The notes under the pieces: generated by a model
Database searches by the model: none
Told to the model about the DNA's origin: nothing
What the model saw: the letters and a program-made list of their open reading frames with translations, nothing else
In this document: positions 51,340 to 61,300 of the stretch, piece by piece
Layout of the letters: each line of letters opens with the position of its first letter
Numbering within the stretch: position 1 is the first letter of the stretch
Origin: JBAXAM01 sp964565935
GTDB lineage: Bacteria; Pseudomonadota; Gammaproteobacteria; UBA9339
Direction of reading: 5' to 3'
DNA length: 64,000 nucleotides
Assembly (NCBI GenBank): GCA_964565935.1
Contig: CAZMGW010000002.1
Location: 3,817 to 67,816, forward strand
Program-made: the position numbers and the translations under genes

Positions 51340-52554
51340 TCAACGAGCAAAAATTTTCTTAACTTTATTAATAGCAGTAACAAATATATCAATTTCTTCT
51401 TCAGTATTATATAGCCCAAATGAAACTCGTGTTGTGGCTGGTACCCCATAAAAATCCATTAGCGGCATGGTGCAGTGATGGCCGGCACGAACTGCAACGC
51501 CTTCAGTATCAAGAATTGTTGCAACATCGTGAGGGTGAATCTTATCTAAAACAAAAGAGACTACGCCGACTTTATCTAATGCATTACCAATTATTTTCAA
51601 TCCATTGATTTCAAGCGATATTTTATTGAGATATTTTAGCAAGTCATGTTCATGTTTAGATATTTCATCCATTCCAATTGAATTTAAAAAATCTATTGCC
51701 ACAGCCAAACCGACCGCGCCAGCGATATTTTGTGTTCCTGCCTCGAATTTTTGCGGCAAGTCAGCATACTCGGTTTTAGCAAAAGTCACTTTACTAATCA
51801 TATCACCGCCGCCTTGATAGGGGGGCATAGAATCAAGGAGATTTTCTTTGCCGTACAAAACCCCAATGCCAGTCGGCCCGTACATTTTATGGGCAGAAAA
51901 GGCATAAAAATCGCAATCCAAATTTTGGACATCAACTTGCATATGCGACACCGCTTGGGCGCCATCGATTAGAACAGGAATGTTGTGCGCATGGGCAATA
52001 GCGATAATTTTTTTAATTGGATTAATCGTGCCAAGGGTGTTCGAAACATGTGTAATGGCAACGATTTTAGTACGTTTATTTAAAAGCTTTTCGTAGTGAT
52101 CTAGATCCAGTTCACCATTTTCATGAATTTTCACAACCTGCAACTTCGCACCAGTTTGCTCGCAAATTAATTGCCACGGCACAATATTGGAGTGATGTTC
52201 CATGGTGCTAATAACGATTTCATCTCCTGCATGAAAATTTTTACGGCCATAACTTTGCGCCACCAAGTTTATTGCTTCAGTGGTACCGCGGACAAAGATA
52301 ATTTCAGAAACTTTTTTGGCGTTAATAAAACTGCGAGTTTTTTCGCGAGCCTGATCATAGCTTTCAGTGGCTCGTTGGGCTAGCGTGTGTACGCTGCGGT
52401 GTATATTTGCATTGTCATGAAAATAAAAACGATCCATAGCCTCAATAACGCAAAGGGGTTTTTGAGTGGTGGCAGCGTTATCAAAATAAATTAACGGTTT
52501 GCCATTTATTTGTTCTTGCAAAATCGGAAATTGTTTGCGCAATTCAGTGTTCAT
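51340..52554 (-). CDS. sufS: Cysteine desulfurase SufS
   Basis: A 404-residue class V PLP enzyme that takes sulfur from cysteine. Visible: PLIYFDNAATTQKP, NIHRSVHTLAQRAT, VRGTTEAINLVAQSYG, the PLP lysine in DFYAFSAHKMYGPTGIGVLYGK (about residue 225) and VRAGHHCTMPLM with the active cysteine (about residue 362). Its start overlaps the end of sufD by 11 bases. Normal length. Confidence 0.95.
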   Translation of the reverse strand: MNTELRKQFPILQEQINGKPLIYFDNAATTQKPLCVIEAMDRFYFHDNANIHRSVHTLAQRATESYDQAREKTRSFINAKKVSEIIFVRGTTEAINLVAQSYGRKNFHAGDEIVISTMEHHSNIVPWQLICEQTGAKLQVVKIHENGELDLDHYEKLLNKRTKIVAITHVSNTLGTINPIKKIIAIAHAHNIPVLIDGAQAVSHMQVDVQNLDCDFYAFSAHKMYGPTGIGVLYGKENLLDSMPPYQGGGDMISKVTFAKTEYADLPQKFEAGTQNIAGAVGLAVAIDFLNSIGMDEISKHEHDLLKYLNKISLEINGLKIIGNALDKVGVVSFVLDKIHPHDVATILDTEGVAVRAGHHCTMPLMDFYGVPATTRVSFGLYNTEEEIDIFVTAINKVKKIFAR

Positions 52555-53491
52555 AAGCGATATCTAAATTAATTTTTGGTCTAAAAGGTTCAATAAACTG
52601 ATCAATAATCTCTTGAGCAAAAGCATTGGTTAATAATTTAGTTGCTATATTTTCTGCTAATCCCCGTGAACGTAAGTAAAATATAGCCTCTTGGTCAAGT
52701 TGGCCAACTGTTGCGCCATGAGTACAAATAACATCATCAGTGTAAATTTCTAGTTCTGGCGCGGTATTCATGATTGCTGTTTCTGAAAGCAATAAGTTTT
52801 TATTGGTTACATGGGTTTCGGTTTTAATAGCACCGGGGTGAGCAACCACTAAACAGCGGAAATTGCCAATAGCTTCATCATTAATAAGCCCCTTGAACAA
52901 AACATTACTCGTACAATTTGGTGCAAGATGCTCGATGTGGGTTTGGTAGCTTAAAGTTTGAGTGTCGTGTAATGCAATAATCCCAATCGCGCTGTAACTA
53001 GCATTTTCTTCGACAAGTTCAACATGCAGAGTATCGCGAGCAATTTTCGCACCCTTACCAATAAAACCACTGATGACTTTACTGTTTTTCTCTAGTTTTA
53101 TATTGGTTTGTGCATTGTGAGTGGCGAAGCTGTTCTCGGCTTGCAATTTATAATAAGTGATTTCACTGCTGTTTTTTGCAGTGATGTTGAACGTGGCATT
53201 GCTCGAATAGGGACTGGCTTTTAGGCTCACATGTTCTTCGATAAGAACAAAACTGCTATTTGGAGCGGCGACAATATTGATCTTCTGATTGCAGTTTTGC
53301 GAAGTTATAAATAACAAATGAATCGGCTTTTCTATTTTGGCATTCGCTGGAATATTCAAAGTCTGTTGGTCAAAAACGAACCCATCACATTTATCAGATA
53401 ACTCTGACTTGTGAACCCCGTCCAATATCACGCAAACGCAGCTATTGGGCACTTTAAGTTTGCTAATGTAATTTTTGTCTATGTTTGGCAT
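52544..53491 (-). CDS. sufD: Fe-S cluster assembly protein SufD
   Basis: A 315-residue SufB/SufD-fold protein, short for SufD (often about 420). The beta-helix repeats and the C-terminal TAPELEIYTDDVICTHGATVGQLDQEAIFYLRSRG are diagnostic. SufD normally works with SufB and the ATPase SufC. Here it is the first gene of sufD-S-U-T; sufB and sufC, usually directly upstream, are not in the window, and the upstream neighbour is the divergent pncC. Confidence 0.88.
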   Translation of the reverse strand: MPNIDKNYISKLKVPNSCVCVILDGVHKSELSDKCDGFVFDQQTLNIPANAKIEKPIHLLFITSQNCNQKINIVAAPNSSFVLIEEHVSLKASPYSSNATFNITAKNSSEITYYKLQAENSFATHNAQTNIKLEKNSKVISGFIGKGAKIARDTLHVELVEENASYSAIGIIALHDTQTLSYQTHIEHLAPNCTSNVLFKGLINDEAIGNFRCLVVAHPGAIKTETHVTNKNLLLSETAIMNTAPELEIYTDDVICTHGATVGQLDQEAIFYLRSRGLAENIATKLLTNAFAQEIIDQFIEPFRPKINLDIAYEH

Positions 53492-53559
53492 TGAGGTGAT
53501 TATAACGAAGTTATACCAAATGTGGAAATTGTAAAGAACGGGGTAGAGGGGTAGTATAC

Positions 53560-54039
53560 GTGCTTATGGACACTGAACTCTACGATCTTGCGAAAAAAAT
53601 TGGTTCAATTCTGAAGGAAAAAAAGCAATTTATTGCCACTGCCGAATCTTGCACTGGCGGATTGCTTGCGAAAACATTGACCGATGTTCCTGGAAGTTCG
53701 GCATATTTTGACCGCGGTTTTATTACCTACAGCAATGCTGCAAAACAAGAAGATTTGGGAGTAAAACTCAAAACTCTAGAGGAGTTTGGCGCGGTTAGCG
53801 AAGAGACTGCCAAAGAGATGGCGGAAGGTGCGCTGAAAAATAACCATACTCAGATTGGCGTCGCTATTACCGGCATAGCTGGTCCTGATGGTGGTACTAA
53901 AGATAAACCCGTGGGAAGCGTTTGTGTTGCTTGGGCGCATGCGGGATTACCGACAAAAACCGCTAAAGTACATTTTGATGGCGATCGTGCTTCTATACGA
54001 ACACAAGCGGTTAAATGGGCGCTGGAAGGATTAATGTGA
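53560..54039 (+). CDS. pncC: CinA-type nicotinamide-nucleotide amidohydrolase
   Basis: A 159-residue CinA C-terminal-domain protein; such stand-alone forms deamidate NMN in pyridine nucleotide recycling. Visible: TAESCTGGLLAKTLTDVPGSSAYFDRGFITYSNAAK, AVSEETAKEMAEGAL and AITGIAGPDGGTKDKPVGSVCVAW. Normal length. Its TGA overlaps the GTG start of the hexosaminidase (GTGA), so they are coupled. Confidence 0.94.
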   Translation: MLMDTELYDLAKKIGSILKEKKQFIATAESCTGGLLAKTLTDVPGSSAYFDRGFITYSNAAKQEDLGVKLKTLEEFGAVSEETAKEMAEGALKNNHTQIGVAITGIAGPDGGTKDKPVGSVCVAWAHAGLPTKTAKVHFDGDRASIRTQAVKWALEGLM

Positions 54040-55313
54040 TCAAGAAAAAAACCGCCATAACGTTGATGCTAATTTTGCTCTCCATAAGTGCTTTCGGTCA
54101 GGCATGTCGACAAATAGCCGATCAGCAGCTTTGCGATGAAATAGGGCAGATGCTGATAGTTGGTTTTGGGGGGGGGAAGCAAGACGATAATGGCAAGATT
54201 TTGTGGAATGATAAAGACAGTGCACGTTTTACTAAGAGCTCAATAATCGCAAAGCATATCGCCAATAATCACATTGGTGGCGTTATTTTGTATCATATTC
54301 CGATACGTGACGTAAAAACCGGTACATTTATTCGTGATCGTAATATCCAAAATCCCGCACAAGTAACCAAGTTAAATCAAGACTTGCAAAACTATAATAA
54401 TCAAATACGGAAATCTCGAGGCTTAGAGCCACTGCCTTTGTTTATAAGTGTTGATCAAGAAGGAGGGCGCATCGATCGCCTGCCGACTGCTCAAGGGTTT
54501 TCGGTTGTGACTTTATTACCGCAGGCGTTTGGCTTGAAAGAGGAGCTGGCTGGTAAGAAAGAAACCGCATTAAAAGAAGCTTACACCTATGCCAAAAACT
54601 TAGCTCAAGAGCTTTCCGCTACGCACTTTAACCTAAATTTTGCTCCAGTAGTTGATGTAAATATCAATCCAACCAATCCTATCATTGGAGGGTTAGGGCG
54701 GAGTTTTTCATCTAATCCAAAAATAGTAGTTGATCAAGCTGAACAATTTATCAGGGCCTTCGGTGAGCGTGGAATTATTCCAACATTAAAGCATTTTCCT
54801 GGACATGGCAGTTCATCGAGCGATACTCATGTTGGCTTGGTTGATGTGACAAGAACTTATCAAAAAGAAAAAGAGTTGCACCCCTATAAGAAACTAATTG
54901 AAGGCGGTTATGACGGCATGGTAATGACGACTCATGTCATTAATGGTCAAATTGACCAAACTCAATGTAAAGCCGGATCAAAAGATGATCCCACCACCTG
55001 GTGCCCCGGAACGATGTCGGAGAAAGCTTTAGCTGGGCTATTACGTGGTGAAATGGGTTTTAAGGGTATTATTGTTTCTGATGATATGACGATGGGCGCA
55101 ATTGCGAACGAATATCCTTTAAGTGAATCACTAAAAAAGGCAATCAATGCAGGTGTTGATATATTTATAGTTGCCAATATACATGCAGATCAAACCGAAG
55201 AGGTAATCAACACCATCGCGCAATTGGTCAAAAACGGTGATGTCAAACGAGAAAAAATCGACGAAATTTACGCTAGAATACTTAACTTCAAGAAAAAACA
55301 TCTGCTGCGTTAA
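54036..55313 (+). CDS. Exported GH3 beta-N-acetylhexosaminidase (NagZ-like)
   Basis: A 425-residue glycoside hydrolase family 3 protein. A GTG at 54036 gives a signal peptide (MIKKKTAITLMLILLSISA, cleavage near FGQA), preferable to the upstream frame extension. Visible: SVDQEGGRIDRL, TLKHFPGHGSSSSDTHVGLVDV (NagZ-type His-Asp acid/base loop) and the nucleophile Asp in IIVSDDMTMGAIANEYP (about residue 345). Cytoplasmic NagZ is about 340 residues; this one is longer and exported, so it may act on peptidoglycan or other glycans in the periplasm or outside. Confidence 0.85.
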   Translation: MIKKKTAITLMLILLSISAFGQACRQIADQQLCDEIGQMLIVGFGGGKQDDNGKILWNDKDSARFTKSSIIAKHIANNHIGGVILYHIPIRDVKTGTFIRDRNIQNPAQVTKLNQDLQNYNNQIRKSRGLEPLPLFISVDQEGGRIDRLPTAQGFSVVTLLPQAFGLKEELAGKKETALKEAYTYAKNLAQELSATHFNLNFAPVVDVNINPTNPIIGGLGRSFSSNPKIVVDQAEQFIRAFGERGIIPTLKHFPGHGSSSSDTHVGLVDVTRTYQKEKELHPYKKLIEGGYDGMVMTTHVINGQIDQTQCKAGSKDDPTTWCPGTMSEKALAGLLRGEMGFKGIIVSDDMTMGAIANEYPLSESLKKAINAGVDIFIVANIHADQTEEVINTIAQLVKNGDVKREKIDEIYARILNFKKKHLLR

Positions 55314-55960
55314 ACTAGTTGTCCCAATTTCAATGCCTTTGCTATTTTAGCCACGTGCTTGCCCTGAAATTCAGCAATTTTTAATTCATTGGCACTTGGT
55401 TGTCTCGAGCCATCATGGTCGGCAATTGTCGTCGCGCCATACGGAGTGCCACCGGATATTTCTTGCATATTTACAAGCTCAGGTGCCGAATAAGGCACAC
55501 CGACAATTACCATTCCGTGGTGCAATAGCGTCAAATGAAAGCTAGTTAAAGTAGTTTCTTGACCGCCGTGTTGCGAGGCAGTGCTCGTGAAAACGCTCCC
55601 AACCTTACCGATTAAATTTCCTTTAAGCCAAATACCGCCAGTTTGATCCAAAAAATTTCGCATTTGGGCGCACATGTTGCCAAAGCGTGTTGGTGTGCCA
55701 AATATAACCGCATCGGCATCAAGCAGATCCGAAACTGCTGCTATCGAAATATGCTCAAACTTCTTTTGTGCTTCTTTGGCACCGCTTTGTTCAAGGACTT
55801 TTTCTGGAACTAGTTCGGGTACTCTAAAAGTCGAAACTTGCACATCTGGAATCGTACTTGCTCCCTTGGCTATGGCTTCAGCGAGCTTAAAAACGTGCCC
55901 ATACATGCTGTAAAAAATAATTTTAATATTCGTTATATTTTTTTTGTTTTCCATGAGCAT
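55310..55960 (-). CDS. wrbA: WrbA-type NAD(P)H:quinone oxidoreductase
   Basis: A 216-residue flavodoxin-fold protein binding FMN and reducing quinones by two electrons. Visible: IIFYSMYGHVFKLAEAIAKGA near the N-terminus, DADAVIFGTPTRFGNMCAQMRNFLDQTGGIW, FTSTASQHGGQETTL and PYGATTIADHDGSRQPSANEL. Normal length. Last gene of the leftward pyruvate-node cluster, 52 bases after the ferredoxin oxidoreductase; overlaps the end of the convergent hexosaminidase by 4 bases. Confidence 0.92.
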   Translation of the reverse strand: MLMENKKNITNIKIIFYSMYGHVFKLAEAIAKGASTIPDVQVSTFRVPELVPEKVLEQSGAKEAQKKFEHISIAAVSDLLDADAVIFGTPTRFGNMCAQMRNFLDQTGGIWLKGNLIGKVGSVFTSTASQHGGQETTLTSFHLTLLHHGMVIVGVPYSAPELVNMQEISGGTPYGATTIADHDGSRQPSANELKIAEFQGKHVAKIAKALKLGQLV

Positions 55961-56012
55961 GCTCCTATTTTAAAAAACATAACCTTCCCCACGGGAACGT
56001 GGGGGAGGGACA

Positions 56013-59000
56013 TTATTTACTAGCAGCCATATCGGTGTACGCTTTCCAGCGACGAGTGACGTCTTCCTGCAATTTTTTCAATAACTCCTCTGCGCGGGCA
56101 GGGGCTTGAGATACTAAAACCTTAAAGCGTGCCTCATTATAAATATAATCCTGCACGGGAACTGTCGGCTCTTTCGAATCTAATTGCAATGGATTTAGGT
56201 TTTGCTTAGCACGATCTGGATGGTAGCGATACAGTGGCCAGAAACCGCTGTTAACCGCCAGCTTTTGTTGTTCAACCCCATTGCGCAAGTTGTAGCCATG
56301 GGCAATACAATGGCTATAAGCAATGACCAACGAAGGACCAGGGTAGCTCTCAGCTTCGATAATAGCGCGAACTGCTTGGGTTGGATTTGCTCCGATCGCT
56401 ATTTGCGCTACATAGACACTGCCATAAGTCATGGCCATCATACCCAAATCTTTACGTGCCAGTGATTTACCAGCAGCAGCAAATTTAGCTATGGCACCGC
56501 GCGGCGTTGACTTTGAGGCTTGACCGCCAGTGTTGGAATACACTTCTGTGTCTAAAACTAAAATATTAACGTTGCGATCGCTAGCAAGCACATGATCTAA
56601 CCCACCATAACCGATGTCATATGCCCAGCCGTCTCCACCCATTAACCAAATGCTCTTTTTAATTAAATGTTCTAATAATATTTGCAAATGTTTAATACGA
56701 GGATCTTTGATTTGCGATAGTTTTTCTTTTACCTCAGCAATGCGTTGACGTTGAACAAAAACACTTTTCTCATCGCTTTCTTTTGCGCCTTGTATAACTG
56801 CATCTACCAATTCAGGACCAATTTGTGTCGCGAATGTTTTAAGCAGCTCTGTTGCCAACTCTTGTTGTTTATCTTCAGATAATCTAAAACCATAGCCAAA
56901 TTCAGCATTATCTTCAAATAATGAATTTGACCACGCTGGCCCACGACCGGCACTATCACAGGTCCATGGGGTTGTTGGCAGGTTACCACCGTAAATTGAA
57001 GAGCAACCAGTAGCATTGGCAACCAACATTCGATCACCAAATAATTGGCTAACTAATTTTATATACGGGGTTTCACCACAACCAGCACAGGCTCCGGAAA
57101 ATTCAAAATATGGTTGAAAAAATTGGATTCCTCTTACATTAGCGCCATCGATTTCACGACGATCGTTATGCGGAATGGTTTCAAAAAACTCGATATTTTT
57201 ACGCTCGTCTTCTAGACGTGGTGCTTTAGGCGTGATCATAATGGCTTTAATATTGCGATCCGTTTTGTTAACTGCTGGACACACCTCATGACACAGACCA
57301 CAACCAGTACAATCTTCGACATAAATCTGCAACCTGAATTGATCGTTTTGGAACTCTTTAGCGTAACATTTGGCGGTTTTAAAAGATGCTGGGGCATTGG
57401 CTAATTTTTCAGAAGGGCAGTGCTTGGTTCGAATCACTCCGTGCGGACAGATGAGACTGCATTGTCCACATTGAACGCACATATCAGGATTCCACTCCGA
57501 GACTAAAGCCGATACGTTGCGTTTTTCCCATTTGGTTGTGCCAGAAGGGTAGGTCCCATCAGCTGGCAACGCACTTACAGGCAAACTGTCACCTTGATCC
57601 GCCATAAGCACAGAGGTAACTTTTTGCACAAATTCTGGAGCTTTAGGGCTAACAATTGGGGACAACTCATGCGCTTTTGGTGAAACTTTATCAGGAACCT
57701 TTACCTCAAATAAATTAGCCAATGTTTGATCAACTGCCGCAAAATTTTGTTTGATTACTTCTTCACCTTTGCGCTTATAAGTTTTAGTAATAGCCTCTTT
57801 AATTTTGGTAATTGCGTCTTCTCGGGGTAAAACACCGGAAATCGCAAAGTAACAGGTTTGCATAATGGTATTAGTTCTGCTACCCATACCAGTTGCTGCG
57901 GCAACTTTATCGGCATCAATAACATAAAATTTTAATTTTTTAGCAATCATTTTTTCGGCAACGATACGGGGCAGGTGATCCCATATTTCATCTGCACCAA
58001 ATGGACTATTCAACAAGAAGGTGCCGCCGGTAACTGCATTATCCAAAAATGTATTTGAATTAATAAAACTAAACTGATGGCAGCCAATAAAATCAGCGGC
58101 AGTAATCAAATAAGGCGCGCTTATTGGTTCCGGAGAGAAGCGTAGGTGCGATATCGTTTTTGAACCTGCTTTTTTTGAATCATAAACAAAATAACCTTGC
58201 ACATATAAGTTGGTTTCTTCACCTATAATTTTTATGGTGTTTTTATTAGCGCCAACTGTACCGTCAGAACCCAAACCATAAAAAACTGCGCTTTTTTGCT
58301 TGGCATCAATAACGGCAAAATTGGCGTCATATACTAGGCTATTGTTGGTCACGTCATCATTTATACCAACGGTGAAGTGGTTTTTAGGGTTGGCATTCTT
58401 TAGCTCATCAAATACGGCCTTGGCCATGGTTGGCGTAAATTCTTTTGAAGACAAACCATAACGCCCGCCAATGATTTTGGGATAGCCATTTTTAAAAGGT
58501 AATTTACCAAGATTAAAGGTTTCGCTCACTGCTGTTAATACATCTTGGTATAAAGGTTCTCCAGCGGAGCCGGCTTCTTTGGTGCGATCTAAAACCGCAA
58601 TTGCTTTAACACTAGAGGGTAGAGCTTGAATAAAATGAGTAACTGAAAATGGTCTATATAAATAAATTTGTACCACTCCAATTTTTTCACCCTGAGCGAT
58701 CAAATAATTAACTGTGCTAATAACTGTTTTTGCGCCTGAGCCAATAATTACTACTACTCTTTCAGCTGCAGGGTCGCCGTAATATTGCATCAAGTGGTAT
58801 TGTCTGCCAAGAAGATTTGCAAACTTATCCATATGTTTTTCTACAATAGATGGAACTTTTGCATAAAACTGATTTCCTGCCTCACGCCCTTGAAAGTAAA
58901 CATCTGGATTTTGCGATGTGCCACGCACGCATGGTTGATCAGGATTTAAAGCTCGTCCGCGATGAGCAAGCACCAGATCTTCGTCAATCATTTCCCGAAT

Positions 59001-59570
59001 TTGTTCGTCAGTTATTTTTTCAATTTTGTTTATTTCATGACTAGTGCGAAATCCGTCGAAAAAATGTAGGAATGGTACGCGCGCTTCTAAAGTCGCCGCA
59101 TGAGAAATTAAAGCCAAATCATGAGCTTCTTGGACGCTGCCAGATGCCAACATCGCAAACCCGGTGTCACGCGCAGCCATAACATCGCCATGGTCACCAA
59201 AAATTGACAAGGCTTGTGTAGCTAACGAACGCGCTGCCACATGGATTACCGTCGCTGTCAATTCTCCAGCGATTTTGTATATGTTGGGTAACATCAAAAG
59301 TAAGCCTTGCGATGCCGTGTAAGTGGTAGCTAAGGCACCTGTTTGTAGGGTTCCGTGCAGCGCTCCGGATGCACCGCCCTCACTTTGCATTTCGATAACC
59401 TGAGGTACAGTGCCCCAAATATTTTTCATGCCTTCTACAGACCACTGATCAGCAAATTCACCCATTGGGGTTGATGGCGTAATTGGATAAATTACGCTAA
59501 TTTCAGTTACGCGATAGGCAATATGAGCCGCTGCTTCATTGCCATCCATTATTTTTGTTTTTGTACTCAT
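56013..59570 (-). CDS. nifJ: Pyruvate:ferredoxin (flavodoxin) oxidoreductase
   Basis: A single-chain 1185-residue PFOR that oxidises pyruvate to acetyl-CoA and CO2 and reduces ferredoxin or flavodoxin. Domains in order: N-terminal TPP-binding part (YPITPSTPMGEFADQWS), core domains, a 2x[4Fe-4S] ferredoxin insert (CVQCGQCSLICPHGVI and CTGCGLCHEVCPAV, about 685-755), CAGCGETPYIK with the proximal cluster, and the TPP region GDGWAYDIGYGGLDHVLASDRNVNILVLDTEVYSNTGGQ. Strong ribosome-binding site (AGGGGG) before the ATG. Usually associated with low-oxygen metabolism. Confidence 0.95.
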   Translation of the reverse strand: MSTKTKIMDGNEAAAHIAYRVTEISVIYPITPSTPMGEFADQWSVEGMKNIWGTVPQVIEMQSEGGASGALHGTLQTGALATTYTASQGLLLMLPNIYKIAGELTATVIHVAARSLATQALSIFGDHGDVMAARDTGFAMLASGSVQEAHDLALISHAATLEARVPFLHFFDGFRTSHEINKIEKITDEQIREMIDEDLVLAHRGRALNPDQPCVRGTSQNPDVYFQGREAGNQFYAKVPSIVEKHMDKFANLLGRQYHLMQYYGDPAAERVVVIIGSGAKTVISTVNYLIAQGEKIGVVQIYLYRPFSVTHFIQALPSSVKAIAVLDRTKEAGSAGEPLYQDVLTAVSETFNLGKLPFKNGYPKIIGGRYGLSSKEFTPTMAKAVFDELKNANPKNHFTVGINDDVTNNSLVYDANFAVIDAKQKSAVFYGLGSDGTVGANKNTIKIIGEETNLYVQGYFVYDSKKAGSKTISHLRFSPEPISAPYLITAADFIGCHQFSFINSNTFLDNAVTGGTFLLNSPFGADEIWDHLPRIVAEKMIAKKLKFYVIDADKVAAATGMGSRTNTIMQTCYFAISGVLPREDAITKIKEAITKTYKRKGEEVIKQNFAAVDQTLANLFEVKVPDKVSPKAHELSPIVSPKAPEFVQKVTSVLMADQGDSLPVSALPADGTYPSGTTKWEKRNVSALVSEWNPDMCVQCGQCSLICPHGVIRTKHCPSEKLANAPASFKTAKCYAKEFQNDQFRLQIYVEDCTGCGLCHEVCPAVNKTDRNIKAIMITPKAPRLEDERKNIEFFETIPHNDRREIDGANVRGIQFFQPYFEFSGACAGCGETPYIKLVSQLFGDRMLVANATGCSSIYGGNLPTTPWTCDSAGRGPAWSNSLFEDNAEFGYGFRLSEDKQQELATELLKTFATQIGPELVDAVIQGAKESDEKSVFVQRQRIAEVKEKLSQIKDPRIKHLQILLEHLIKKSIWLMGGDGWAYDIGYGGLDHVLASDRNVNILVLDTEVYSNTGGQASKSTPRGAIAKFAAAGKSLARKDLGMMAMTYGSVYVAQIAIGANPTQAVRAIIEAESYPGPSLVIAYSHCIAHGYNLRNGVEQQKLAVNSGFWPLYRYHPDRAKQNLNPLQLDSKEPTVPVQDYIYNEARFKVLVSQAPARAEELLKKLQEDVTRRWKAYTDMAASK

Positions 59571-59644
59571 CTACACTACCCCCTGGATTATTATATTATC
59601 ATAAACAATATATTAAAAATAAGATCTGCAACTTAAGCAAATAG

Positions 59645-61288
59645 TTATTCTCTTGAATCTTCAAATAATTTATGGTTATCTGAATAGTCAATAGGAACTT
59701 CTACTAACACTGGTCCCTCGGTATTTAATGCTTTATTTAAGACCCTAACAATTTCATCTGCGTGTTCGATTCTAAAACCCGTAGCTCCAAAACTCTCAGC
59801 ATACTTTACGATATCCACATAACCAAAATTTACCCCACAAGTGCGCTTATATTTTATTAATTGTTGTTGTTTAACCATATCATACGAACCGTCACACCAA
59901 ACAAAATGCACAAAGTGCATTTTTTCACGCACGGCCGTTTCCAACTCGTTGGCAGAAAATAAGAACCCACCATCGCCAGAAATGGAGATAATTTGTTTTC
60001 CAGATCGTACTAGACTGGCTGCCATTGCCCATGGTAAAGCAACACCTAGTGTTTGTTGGCCATTACTAAAAAGCAAATGGCGTGGATTAAAGCAAAAAAA
60101 ATAGCGGGCAATCCACATATAATGCGTTCCAATGTCGCTAACCACAGTAACATCGTCGTCTATATTGTTGCGTAGGTCATGCAGAAAACGTAAGGGGTGT
60201 ATTCTGTCGCCAGTAATATTTGCACCGCTAGAGATGATATTTTTTAACTTCTGGTGCAGCTCGTGCACTAGAGGTATATTGTGCACCAAGTCTCTTTTTT
60301 GTAGTAGTGGAATAAGCTCATTTATGTTGGTTGCGATATCTCCGATTACCTCAATGGCAGGTGAGTATGAAAGATGAATGTCTGCTGGGTTATAGTCGAA
60401 ATGAATAATTGTTTTCTTTTGGTTAGCATTCCATATTTCGGGGTCATATTCAACCGAGTCAAAACCGACTGTAACTACAACATCTGCGGCATCAAGCAAT
60501 GCGTCGCCTGGTTGGTTTTTAAACAATCCAACACGTCCCATAAAACAATCTAGGAGTTCACGAGAGACAACACCTGCTGCTTGATAAGTTCCAATAGTTG
60601 CCATTTTTTTCTGTTGCAACAGGTTACGTATCGCCGCCGCATTTTCTGCGCGACTCGCTTCTACCCCTAAAAACAAAACCGGTTGCTTGGCTTTATTTAT
60701 CAGGTCAGCAACTTGTGCTATAGTTAAATGTTGCGCTGAACCATATACAATTGGGGCTGCTAATTGATTAAATGTAACTTCAGTTTTTTCTGATAACACA
60801 TCTTGTGGAACGCTAATAAACACGGCTCCAGCACGTGGCATAGTCGCAATACGAAAAGCATTTTCAACAATTTCTGGAATATTTTCTGCCAGCATGACTT
60901 CTTTTTGCGCTTTAGTGACAGCTTCCATCAGTTTGATATTATCAGCTTGTTGATGCGATTCTTTTAATTGCATGTTGCGTGCCACATTACCACCGATAGC
61001 AACCACCGGATCTCCCTCGGTAGTAGCTGTTAGAAGGCCGGTAGTTAGATTGGAAACACCTGGCCCAGAAGTGACCAATACGACTCCGGGTTTGCCGGTA
61101 ATTCTTCCATATGCCGCAGCCATAAAAGCAGCATTTTGTTCGTGGCGGCACAGTATTAATCTTATTGGTGAGTCTAATAGTGCATCAAATACAGCGTCAA
61201 TCTTTGCCCCTGGGATTCCAAAAATGTACTCTACTTTGTGCTTAACTAAGCACTCAACCAATAATTGAGCTCCCTTTTTAGTCGTCAT
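59645..61288 (-). CDS. alsS: Catabolic acetolactate synthase (AlsS/BudB type)
   Basis: A 547-residue TPP-dependent enzyme condensing two pyruvates to acetolactate. Visible: GIPGAKIDAVFDAL, CRHEQNAAFMAAAYGRITGKPGVVLVTSGPG with the catalytic Glu, and SNGQQTLGVALPWAMAA. The TPP/Mg motif is GDGGFLFSANELETAVR...WCDGSYDMV. C-terminal FGATGFRIEHADE follows. It is closer to the catabolic AlsS/BudB branch than to anabolic IlvB, and no regulatory small subunit lies nearby. Lies 12 bases after the decarboxylase-like gene and before nifJ. Confidence 0.88.
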   Translation of the reverse strand: MTTKKGAQLLVECLVKHKVEYIFGIPGAKIDAVFDALLDSPIRLILCRHEQNAAFMAAAYGRITGKPGVVLVTSGPGVSNLTTGLLTATTEGDPVVAIGGNVARNMQLKESHQQADNIKLMEAVTKAQKEVMLAENIPEIVENAFRIATMPRAGAVFISVPQDVLSEKTEVTFNQLAAPIVYGSAQHLTIAQVADLINKAKQPVLFLGVEASRAENAAAIRNLLQQKKMATIGTYQAAGVVSRELLDCFMGRVGLFKNQPGDALLDAADVVVTVGFDSVEYDPEIWNANQKKTIIHFDYNPADIHLSYSPAIEVIGDIATNINELIPLLQKRDLVHNIPLVHELHQKLKNIISSGANITGDRIHPLRFLHDLRNNIDDDVTVVSDIGTHYMWIARYFFCFNPRHLLFSNGQQTLGVALPWAMAASLVRSGKQIISISGDGGFLFSANELETAVREKMHFVHFVWCDGSYDMVKQQQLIKYKRTCGVNFGYVDIVKYAESFGATGFRIEHADEIVRVLNKALNTEGPVLVEVPIDYSDNHKLFEDSRE

Positions 61289-61300
61289 GGTAGTTTTCTC

